NCBI RefSeq assembly: GCF_949628265.1
Contig: NC_088789.1
Span: 18,841,883-18,905,882 of the forward strand
DNA length: 64,000 nt
Reading direction: 5' to 3'
From: Cloeon dipterum
Lineage: Eukaryota; Arthropoda; Insecta; Ephemeroptera; Baetidae
Positions 29,701 through 40,900 of this stretch are shown one piece after another. A program made the position numbers and the translations under genes. The number at the start of each line of letters is the position of its first letter. The stretch's first letter is position 1. The notes beneath the pieces were generated by a model. It was not told the origin of the DNA. It did not search any database and was given only the letters and a program-made list of their open reading frames with translations.

Positions 29701-30261
29701 GAATCACCCTTTCTGTAATAAATTGGATGCTATATCCTATCCTGTACAATATTGCGAGATATCGCATCCCTGGAGATGGAAATTAACAATAAAACGTACA
29801 AACACAAACGCGCGCTCGTGCGATTATTCCGCAAGTAACATCAACTCATAGCTTTGGAGAAATGATGGAAGCACTGATGTTTCGTTTTTATGTGAAGTCG
29901 TGAATGTTCCAATAGATTAAAATCTAGCTTTAGGCACTACTTTGATTAGTGATATTCGTTTAAAAGGTCTAATTTAATCGGAGGAAAAATTGAAACACGA
30001 TACCGTGTGTACCTAAAGTTAGTTTTCTCATTAATTTTAAATGGTCATTTTCAATTTTGAAGCAAGAGGTGCTGTTAAAGCTCAAAACCTTTAGCAAATG
30101 GCGGAGCGCATTATATGTTTTGATTAGTATTAAATAGTTTACGCGTTTGCTGCTTCCACCTTGATACATTTGATGCAAGGAGAGCATTTGCTCTCTACTG
30201 TATGTACAGTTTCCTTTGTGATACTCAACCGGTCTCCAGACATTTAAGCTAGGGTAATAAT

Positions 30262-30949
30262 TAGGGCTGCGCGTTTTCTAATATGTTTAACTAAATATTT
30301 ACTCTTAAAAATGATTCTAGATGTCTTTTCATTGAAATGGTTTGTTTTAGTTTACTTTGATGGGCAAATTTTATAATTTATTATCCGAACAATTTGGCAA
30401 GATATACATATTTGAAAGTGAAACTTTTCTAGAATTGCAATAAAAAGTTTTGAAAAACTTTTCAGTCAAATTTTAATGGATCCAGTTAATATTTTGTATT
30501 CATTTAAGAATCTAATATCTGACCGTCATAGTCTCACGATTTTCACCTTATTCTTTACTAGATCAAATAATAAATAGGAAATTCCAGTAAAAATTAAGAT
30601 GGTTCTTAAATATTTAATTGTTATAGAGGATTCAATTATTCCAAGAATCCTGAAACTCTGTGGATGAAAATAATTTTCTTCTATTTTGAATTTGATTAAA
30701 AAAACTGTCAATTTTTTGTTGAACTTAGCAAGTCTTGTCATTTCCTCAAATATACTACAGTTAAAATTAGATCAGGGACAATTTCATCAGGTTCAAAATG
30801 AATTTTAAGATTTAGTTTTGATTCAAAACAACCATATTCAACGATTTTGACGTGGGCTTAAGCTGCTCGAAATTGCGCATTTCAAGTTCTTTTATTATTT
30901 CGTAACACTTACCAGAAAAACAATTGAAAAATTTAAACGCGCAGCCCTA
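30262..30949. mobile_element. MITE-like element with perfect 15-bp terminal inverted repeats
   Basis: TAGGGCTGCGCGTTT at 30262-30276 is matched exactly, inverted, at 30935-30949. The 688-bp interior is AT-rich with no transposase-like ORF. The outermost TA at both ends would fit a TA target duplication, as made by Tc1/mariner-like transposases, leaving GGGCTGCGCGTTT as the terminal repeat. It is a non-autonomous element if the repeat is not chance; family unassigned. Confidence 0.6.
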
Positions 30950-31550
30950 TTAGTAAAAGTTGTCGATTGACATTAATGTTTATCAAAAGCAGAACTTTTT
31001 GTGTGATTCTCGCGAAACACAAGCTGCAGGTGTTCCTCTTGAAGGAGAAGAAGCATTCGTTTAGAAGTGAATGTCCTTATTTCCCCGCTCTCTGCGTCAC
31101 TGCCAAGTCTGTATGTACGTGCTTGGTGCATCTAACGTGTGTCATAAGCTTGGCTCTCTCAGCCTTCTGCACGGGGAAAGACTTTTACGTCACCACGCGG
31201 CAAAGTTATGAGACGGTGCGGCCAGGTCAGGGATCTTCTTCTTCGATCTTCGCTTTCTCTGGTATTTTTTTATGATATAAAGACGTGCAAAGCCCGGTGT
31301 GTGTACGTGTGGGAGCGAAAGAGGGCGGAAATAAGGCATCGTGGGGGTTGAGAGAAGGCTGGTGTATGTATTAACAGACAACTGAGAAATTCATCGGACA
31401 AGATACAGCGCGCGTTCAACAACAGATCCTCAACAAACGAGCAATTACATAACAAGTATTCAGTGTGTATTATTATTTTATATAATATTATAGTTAAACA
31501 GTTCGTCTGGTATTATTTACACAGCAGTTGAAGAAGAATTAAGTTGTATT

Positions 31551-31556
31551 TTTATT
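31551..31556 (-). terminator. Poly(A) signal of CNRIP1
   Basis: TTTATT on the plus strand reads AATAAA on the gene strand, about 250 bases after the stop codon. The implied 3' UTR contains the possible alternative terminal exon at 31638-31742. Confidence 0.5.
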
Positions 31557-31637
31557 TAGGAGCGAAAGTTGCGATTGTGCCGGCGTGATTGTGCCCTCGT
31601 CTTTGGCGGTTCAGTCGAGTGTTGAGTTGCGTGAGTA

Positions 31638-31742
31638 TCACAAGTCGTTCTGGTCCAGCAGATCCTCGGCCTCCTCCTCCACCAGGCTGGTCGGCGCGAT
31701 GAAGAACGGGATGCTGTCCATGTTCACACTGTCCCCACTTTC
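31638..31742 (-). other. Possible alternative C-terminal exon of CNRIP1
   Basis: An acceptor (TTCTCGTGTTCGCAG) precedes 105 bases that stay open to a TGA. One frame gives a protein-like acidic tail of 34 residues, including VNMDSIPFFIAPTSLVEEE and DLLDQNDL. A donor inside exon 3 after 31830 (ACG|GTGAAC) would join it in phase and remove the normal end. A donor at the stop codon (CG|GTAGCG after 31810) would instead add RKVGTV in another frame. If neither is used, this is 3' UTR. Confidence 0.35.
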
Positions 31743-31805
31743 CTGCGAACACGAGAAAACGGCCAGTGTAAGCAACAAGGGGCTCCCGAGCGCCGGATTA
31801 CGGCG

Positions 31806-31970
31806 CTACCGGAAGGTCTGCTTGTTCACCGTGACTGACAGCGAGCCCTCCGCGGCGCTGCAGTCTAGCTCGATGCAGTGCAACCGGGAGCCCCACTCGC
31901 AGTGCTGCACGTCCGCCTGACGGTAGAATTTTATCTGCAGACACGTGCTCAGCTCGCCAGTCTCCTTTAC
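31806..31970 (-). CDS. CNRIP1: CNRIP1 exon 3 (C-terminal)
   Basis: Encodes 54 residues from VKETGELSTCLQIKFY to VNKQTFR and the TAG stop. The CEWGS motif matches the CQWGS of human CNRIP1. The stop overlaps a usable GT donor (CG|GTAGCG), which is odd and is discussed as a finding. Confidence 0.93.
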   Translation of the reverse strand, partial: VKETGELSTCLQIKFYRQADVQHCEWGSRLHCIELDCSAAEGSLSVTVNKQTFR

Positions 31971-34900
31971 CTGCACCAATGGTCACTGGGTTTTAAAAAA
32001 ATCAGGCCCCTCTTTTGCTTTTTAACATTGTGCAAAAAAAAACGCCAGCACTGCTGAGATAATAAACTACATACATATTTCATAGTTTTATAGATTACAA
32101 CTATTATACGGCTAAGAATTCTACGTTTATTTTAATAAACTAAATAAGCACGCAATAATAAGTTTCTTGAATCGCACTGAAAATCTTCTAAGCCCGTTTT
32201 GGAACTCCAAACCCATTTAAAACAAAAATCGTTCAAGATTGACTCCATTGTCAAAGCATTAAGGAGATAAAATACTGCGGAAAATAACTAGAACCCTATA
32301 AATGTGATGATTCAGGTAAGAAAACCACGGGGATATATATAAGTAAAAACCAATTTAGGTCACTTTCTGTCTATTTCCTCTATTTTTTTAATCTATTTGT
32401 AAATTTTATGAATCAATTTAACCTTTCTCGCAATATTACAGGACAGGTGCTGTTTGACTCTATTCAACGCAGTATAGTGATGGCGTCAAGTTTAAGCACA
32501 TGTGATTATAGTACTAATTATTCAATTTTTTTATTATAAACAATGAAATTTTAACTACGTGCTCCCCATAAAATAAAATCGTCACCCACCCAGCCACTGT
32601 GCATGGGGTATTTAACTACACCAATAAAACCAGCAACTAGAGAAAATAAAAGTCATACTATCTACCATCTAATTGTAAGGAGACTGGCGGCAAGCAGGCA
32701 AAGCATGCAAGAACACACTCACAATCGCGTGCTCGCAAGGGCAGTTTGAAGGGAAAAAATTTTGTTCATTAACCGCGAGTACAAAACCAACAATCATTGG
32801 ATTGCGTCTTCCCTGGCAGACGCGCATTCTTTCGTGGGGGCGCTTCATTGGCCCTTAATTGACCTGCTCTCTCGACGCGGCCTTGACCCTCGACGCAGAG
32901 TCAACAGGTTTTTCATGTGTCGCTGTCGTTATAACAACATAACTCGTGCAAACATACGTCCACGTCCTGTACGTGGAGCGAGAGCAGTGGGAATACATAT
33001 AAAAAGTGACTAATGCACTTCATAAAATGAAGAGAGGGCCGACTCCCAGGGATGCGCAGCCGTAAAAAACGGAAACGGTTCTCGGAATTTTTAAACTTTT
33101 GATAAATTACGAGGGCAAAGCCGCTCTGTTTACTTTCGAGATGAATAAACTAAATGTTTTAATATTCGTCGCAATGTGTCCTTTGACTCTTCTCTTCCGA
33201 GTGTCTTTATTACAAACTTCCGCCGGCGGCCGGCCAACTGGCGAGCAAATAATTATAGTGCTTTGCTTTTCTTTCCTCCTCTCATTCATTGCCCGCGGCG
33301 CACTCTCCGCCACATTCGACAGTGAAAATCAATGCAGCTCGCCTGATAGAGGCAAATTAACTGCGAAATTGCAGCGGGAAGCCATTAAACTCGGGCGAAG
33401 GCGAAAAAATTATGGCTTTGAAGGGTGATTCGAGATTTAGCGTCAAGCTTGCGCGGCGAACACGGCCCGCTGCTTTGACACGATTTCGCCGCCGCCGCCA
33501 CAACCAACATCCACGACGAGGGAAGCACGCCAAAGAGAAAACGCGCGCGGTGGAAAAAATTCCGGACTTGAGTGTCTCGGTCTCGGGGGTTGCTGATATA
33601 ATATGCATTACGTAAGGCCTTGCTTGTGTGTTATCGCTCCTCTGTGGAGAAACAAACCGCATTGGGGCGACGCGGTTGTTAAATAATAAATGGAACTGTT
33701 GTGTTTTTCTTTGTGTGACTTTTAATCGAGATATTTTTAATTTGGTAAAGGGCTGCGGAATTTACATATAGACCGTTTTTTGGACACTTTTATCGCCTCT
33801 ATTTTTAGATTTTTTTTATGCAAATTAAATTATATCTTTGCTGATTAAGGCTTTCGGTTTGTATCCTATGATTCGAGATCTAATTTGCTGTTTGTAAAGT
33901 AAATTTTGAGTGAAGAGGAATTTAAAAATTTAGATAAACACTTTTCTAATCCATGGCCGTCGAAATTTAGAATATTTAATGCACAGATTTTTTATGAAAT
34001 TTTTTGTTTTGTGGTTTTAAAAATGTTTTCTGATTAAAACTTCTGCAAAAATTGTTAAAATAGCATCTCATTGCAAGTGAACGAATAATTAATTAAATCT
34101 TCTCTCATTTAATAATCACATATCTTTTCCAATTTTGCAGGTTTTTTTAGTTTGATCAATATATCCTGGGGCAATGATTTTAAGAGACGAATTTTCAAGC
34201 AAATAGCAATCCCGTTTAAGACTGTCTAAAAGAATTGAGAGTTTCATAACTCTGAAAAAATAAAAAATGATTTTATGTGGGGAGCAAATCACTTTATAAA
34301 CAAAGTGCCTAACGTAGGTCAAAGTTGTCTGCAAAACTACCTACACGAAAAAAGATTAATATGTTTTGTCTAAAAACTGCCGGGAAATATAATCTATAAA
34401 CTCTTCTTATAAATTGATACTGACAATTAATCAACTGTCGTAAAATTTCATATTCTGTTTTCCTAAAACAATCTATTTAGTAAACGTGAGAACAACAATA
34501 ATGCTTCGCAATTTATATCCTCCTCTCCACTCATTATTTACCTGATAATTTGTAAATATACGCTTCATTACTCCAGCTAGAGATTAAAATCTTTCGATAG
34601 TTTGAAAAATACATATTACCAAGGCTGAGGCATAACTTCAATACAATGAGCACCATTTGTCATAACCTACGCTAAACGGAGGCGTGCTGATTGTGCAATG
34701 CAGATATTCAATGCTACAATTAATCGCTCTATAAATAAAGGGAATCACAACAGCTCACCATGCGCGTGTATACGAAATGGAAGTTAACGCTCTATTTCAC
34801 AGAAAAGCATTACATATTTAAGTCTTGACCTCGTTTTGTACGAACGTTTTATATGAAAAATACGATTAGTTTTCCGGCTCTCTATCATTAATCAAGCCTA

Positions 34901-37900
34901 TAGGGTCCGGCCCATCTATAAATTGCGACCGCACGCAATTGTTTGACGGAAGTGCACCGGTTCACCTCTAATTCCGTATGAAAATTTATGCGAAAGGGAG
35001 CTAATCGCCAGCAATCGGGTGCTCGCGTGGGGCTGCACACACAAAATGTCAAAACATGAGCATCAATCGATATTTTCATGTTACTGCACTGGCAGACGGC
35101 CCGACTGGTTGACTTCAAGGGGTTTAATAGGAAAAGATTTTTGCAGACGGAGAAGAGGAAAGAATGAAGAAATAAAGGAGCAGAGAGTTGCTTTGAGAAA
35201 AAGTGTAGAATTTTTCAGCCAGTTAAAACATTTTTTTTTTCAAAAAAAGCTTCAAATCGTAGGTTAAAATAACTTAAAGTCCAACCACGTTTGGAATTCA
35301 AAGCAGTCGACATATATTTTTTCTGTGCTCCTCAAAATGAGCAAAAATCACGGAAATTTATGCCTCACACATGAAATAATCTAAAACCATTATAATTAAT
35401 TATCTATTCATCTGCCAAAAACCGTCAATATCATATTTTTATAATTATAGCAATCTCTCTGTTAATGTTTTTCCTAAAACTGAAATCTGGATAGTGCAAA
35501 AAATTGAAAACAATGACGTATTGCTTCAAGATCAACAGTACCAAATAATGCTAATTTTTCCTACACAATTTACCAGACAACGTAATTCTATCGGCCAAGT
35601 TTCAGAAGCAATTCCGGAACAAGACAAAAATTTCAAGAATAAAAACTTACTAAAAACTAGTCAGGAAAGACTTTCTGCTCTGCATTTTTTATTATTGAAA
35701 TACTGGCCGTGCAATATTGGAAAAAATTCATTTCCATATATGTAGATATTTCATTTTCCTATTTAAAATAAAAACTCAGCTACCGTTGGAAATTTGGTGC
35801 TCACGAGGAGCTACACACAAAATGTCAAAACATGAGCATCAAATCGATAACATTGCACCGGCAGCCGGCCCGACTCGCTGACTTCAAGGGGTTTAATTGG
35901 AAATGATTTTTGCAGACGGAGAAGAGGAAAAAAATGTAGAAAGAAAGGAGCAGAGGGTTGCTTTGAGAAAAAGAGGACTCTAGCTGTGCAAAAAAGTGCC
36001 AAGGCTACATGTGGTGTTTTTCATTTGAGCAGGGCCGCACTGGTCGGCATGGGTCGGTGTATACCCGCATGACAATGGGCATGTCTTCCCGATGGCCCTT
36101 GCGCGACGGAATGATGCCCTGGGTGGTGTAGTAGCCCGAGTAGGCGGACGCCGTCGAATCCCGCCACCTCTCGCAGGTCTCCATGTCCTGGCCCAGGACG
36201 GTAATTTTCCTGCCAACACGCAAAATTCATATTTTAGAAGCATTAGAGAGGGAGAGAGTGCTGCAGCAAAACGGGCAAAGTTTAGAGAAACACGCCTGCT
36301 TAAAGTGGAAAGGCCGCTCTCCCGACGCGCTGAACAATGTGGCTCGGGTATGCGCCTCGTGGAAGAGCCTTGTCGATACAAGAAAGGCGTTTGCACAAGA
36401 GTTTCGTGAAGGAAATTTGGTACACGCATTATAGCTTCAGGAAATTCACGCAAGCTAATCTCCATAAATTAATCCCAAAAAATTTTTAAAAGGGTTATTT
36501 TAAATGAACTTTGTCTTCCAACAAATTAAAAAATCTCTTTTAATGATCGATGAAAATTTCAAACTGTTTAAAATAATACAAAGGACCGGAAAAATTATTT
36601 CAAACAACCTTCTATGTCTCCCCGAGAAAAATAAACCCATAAAGACTGGGAATCCTCTTAAAAATTAAGTTTCCTTAAAAAAACGTCACTGAAAGCCTCA
36701 AATATATGTACATGCAAAGTATGCTTAAATTGTTGCAATAAATGTTCTCCGAATCCGACAAAAAAATGACAATGCTGCTCTCCAAAAAGGTCGATAAATG
36801 TGAAAAACAAATCGACTGCTGTTCACAGGAACCATTTTGTACTGAGAAATTTTTATTTAAGAGAATGAACAGTAATTACAGATATTCAACTTTAATGACT
36901 ACTTACAGATTAAGGAATAAAAATATTCAGCAATGTGTGGCAAGCGTTGCAAAATAAAAATTAAAACACGAGTATTGAGAAATTGAATACTAGAGCAGTG
37001 GAAATAACGCGGCTTTTATTGAGCAGAGTAAAGAACACGAAACCACAGTAAAAAGTAAGATCAGGTTTTTGTTCGATATCATTTCGGCTAATCAATAGAT
37101 GTGATCTTAACAATTAACTGCGTCTTGAGGCAAACTGAGCGAAAATATGGTGAGACAGGCGTGGCTGTCTTTTTATCACACTTGACTGATCACATAATTT
37201 ATTTAAATCCGAACCGACAACTAGTTTGAGAGAGGATTTGAATAACAACGCACGTGTATGATTGTTAGTGAAAAGCGGTGACTGATCTAGCCGTGCCAAA
37301 TGAAGCGGTCAGCGGTTGGAAAAAGGAGTGCCGCGCACCCGATTCAATTACCAAGCCCGATAAAACACACGCAAGGCCTCTTTACGTTTTAATATATAAC
37401 GACACTCAACTCTCGCATCCAAATTGGCAAACTCGCGCGCGCGGCGTGCGTGCGAGCGTGCGTCTGCCGGCGAGGCTCGCGGTGCCGCGCTAGCTAAATT
37501 TCACAATAAACCGTAAATCAAGAGGCGAGACGCAGCCCATGAGAAGGCAGACAGTGAGCGAGGTTCTTGTAAAACGTCATTCTACGCTTAGATAGCATTA
37601 TAAATTATTTTGCCCTGTACACAATCATCGTACATATAGTCCAGCTCGACACACGCCAGCCAGTTTTCTTTTCAATATCCTGGGTGTTGGCCTTGCGTCG
37701 AGACGTGGAAAATCGATCGACACTCGACACAAACTCGCACACAACGGCAGTCGTTTAAAATTTTACTTTGTGCAGCGGATCATACAGTATTTGGCTCTAC
37801 CTCTCTGTATAATATATACTCGAGCTGAGAAATAAATATTTCTTGGCACTTATTCTGGCCGAGTTATTACGTTGCTCGCAACAAATGGGGGTGGGTGGGC

Positions 37901-40900
37901 AAAGTAATGCACGAAAATTGGTTTTATCAATATTATAAAGTGCCTGTTTTCATCACACAAAAGGAACGAGCGTGTTCAAGTGGAAACGACATTAAATGCG
38001 TGACCTTTGTTTCGTTTGCCTCTAATATCTTGGAGAACAGAAACCAGATCTACCCGATAAGCAAAACATTCGAAATTTCAGCGAAATGATAAAAATATTT
38101 AAGGGGCAAAACGCTGGAAAATTGTTCTAATTTTAAACCAACCAAAATTCAGCTATGAAATTTCTGGAAAATTGACCAATGCGATCACTGCGCACAGTGA
38201 TTTGAGTGTTCATAAGTTGGATATCTTTACAGGACAACAATTAACAACATTTTGCATCGTTTGCTCTAGCAAGAAGAGGTACATTGAATTTCCTGTTTTT
38301 GGAATCCACTAACAAATCATCATTTAAACGTTCAATAGTCAAATCAGAAGAGAGTATGTAACAATTAATTTTCAGATTTTGCCGAAATTATCTAAAGATT
38401 GAACGTCTCGTCCATTTTTTTTTTTTGAGAGCATAATTTCGATTGCTCGCGATTTTCAACCGAGGTATTTCATAATAAATTAGAAAAGCAATCTTGGAAA
38501 TTTTCCTTCTTTAAAAGATATTATAATACGTAAAGGTAAAATGGATTTTCTGTAATTTTAAATACTGTAAATACTTTGTGGAGCAAAATTTTGAAGGGTA
38601 ATTGACGATAACTGTGGAAACAATGATATATTTGTCTAGGCTAAAAATCAACTGTAGCGATCTCTGCTAGTAGTGCTTTGGCCTCCGTATTTAAAGTCGA
38701 AAACTAGACGTAGAAAAAGTTTAAAAACTCTACCGCGTCAGCCTGCCTCCAAAATGTTGCGGCTTAAACCTTCGATAGCAAATAAAGAAAAATATGTCAA
38801 GTACGTAGAAAAATTGTCATCGAAAAATATTTATTTTCGAGTTTCACTAAAATTGTTTTGAAATCCAGAACGAATAAATTATTTAGTTAAAAAAAACTGT
38901 CAGGTAATTGGTCTTAAATGAGATCACTTTTGGCATAAAAGGCAATTTCCGTGACTGAGGTCTAAGTGAGTGACTTTCAGCTTAGCAACAAGGCAAACTT
39001 TTTTAAAACTGCTCCAGGAGGCAGAGAATATCCATCTCTCTCCGCACGCCTGTCAAATTAAAAGACTGTTAGTGCCGCTCGCAAGTTTCAAACAACTTTG
39101 CATCATGCGTCGGCAAAAGCAACCCCGAAAAATTTGCCTCTCCAGGCTCTTTTGGTATGCACGACACAGAAAATTCCGTTTCGACGCAAGGAAACTGCTG
39201 GATTGTACAATCTTCCGCAATTGTAATTCTGCACGAGTCACGTGTGTTTATCTGCGCAACGGCAATATCAAAAGTGCAGAAGCAACAAAGGCCGCCTTGC
39301 TTTCTCAGTGCCCTACATAAGTCCATTTACATTGCCAGAGATGGATGTTTACGCTAACAGAATTTATTTTTAGTTTTCTTGTTCACTCTCTCCGCGGCGC
39401 GCACCCTCTTCTTTGGCTCGAATCAATTTCTATTATCGAGAAATACCATTTCGACGCGCGCGTTTTCCTTCCTTCGCGCCTCTGCCTCGCCAGCCTGCCT
39501 GCCGTGTGCGACGTGTGCGTGCTGAAAAAAGGCGTCCGCGATTGATCTGACTGCGAGAGAGCACGACCTGCCCGATGGCCCACGCTTTAATATAAGTAAT
39601 GACAACCAACACACCTCACCCTATTCAACCCCCAGAAGCCGAGAGACCATATCTACCTACGATTCGTTCTGCCTCGATTAAGATTATCTTGTCGCACCCC
39701 TACAAAGTGACGCTGGGTCATTTGAGGAAATTATGGTGATTGATTATTGTAATTAAGAGCACGTCACATATGCATGTAATTTCTTTATAAATGTGCTATT
39801 TTGATTTTAAAATATTTATATTTCTTTGTTTTGTTAAAATTTATGTTTTGAATTTTAGTTTCGACGAAATGTCACGGGTCAGAGGACAAAGTTGGCATAA
39901 GTTCGAGCAAACTCAACGATATTTCCACAAAAATAAGTCTTTACTAGCAGATTTCGTCATACAAGTTTTTCGCATAATTATTCATATCTCATATCCGTGG
40001 TTTTCCCCTCGCCGAGCCCGAACTAAATATAATCAAAATGATCTCATGATTTTAAAAACTTGAAAATGTGCTTAACTTCAAAACTCAAAAAACAAGACTT
40101 CCTCTCATTTTTTTTTGTGTTTGCAACAATTACCAACTCCAAATCTCAGGTTCTGACCACCAGATACGCAAAACATTCCCCACCATTACACTCATCTAAA
40201 TTTCTCCTGATCAGCTGAAGTGTTTAAGGGGATTAGCTCCTCCACCCGCTTGAACTCTCGGGCTCCAATTTTTAATAACAAAATTAAGCACGCATCCCCA
40301 AGGCTTAAAATGTTTTAAATTATCTAAAACTAACTCTAAGTTAACCAGCCCATACATAGTTTGAAAATCAAAACAGTATACATTAAAGTTAAGCAAAATA
40401 AGAATACAAAATCTTCATTATGAGAATTTTTACTTTCTTCCAAGGGGTTAAAATATAGCAAATTGAAGGGGAAGCACCCTCTTAACACTTCAGCTGGCTA
40501 AGGGAAATTAAGATGAGTCTAACGGTGCGCGATTAATATTTACATTTCGAAAGGTTAGAACTTGCGATTTGGAGCTGGCTATGTTTACAAAACACGGAAA
40601 GGTCAACAAAATCGTATTTTTTCGATGAAGAGGAACTTCTCAACACTTCTCTGAAATTTTCACATATGCTTCCACATGTCATGAGACAACTTTAAGGTAA
40701 ATTATATGCACCAGGAATGAAGTATTCTATTTCAACCAAAATCCTGAAATATTTTTCAATGCAGGTGATTTTCCGGTAAAAAACCTACTGGAATTTTATG
40801 TAAGTATTTTAAGATTCAATAAATAAAAAGACCTTCTTTTCTACTATCATTCCCATGTTATGTAGGTGGAAGATTATTCTAACGACGGCCGTTCCTTCTA

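Larger units (their letters stand above)
26046..31550. other. Intergenic region between ZGPAT and CNRIP1
   Basis: No gene is supported. A CpG-rich stretch directly upstream of ZGPAT (26046-26480) is its likely promoter. A block at 27420-27960 is open in several frames but has no recognisable product. A GGTC-type repeat lies near 29618-29637. A TIR-bounded element occupies 30262-30949. The remainder is AT-rich. Confidence 0.5.
31971..36064 (-). other. CNRIP1 intron 2
   Basis: No gene is supported in this 4.1-kb intron. GC-richer blocks lie at 32680-33060 and 33200-33660. It contains both copies of a 180-bp direct duplication (35019-35203 and 35796-35972), one dispersed repeat copy on the minus strand (35590-35750) and a short motif copy at 35336. 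Confidence 0.55.

Noticed and set aside
36092..36434. Plus-strand ORFs over CNRIP1 exon 2
   Set aside because: Antisense to a confirmed exon and its acceptor; no family resemblance.
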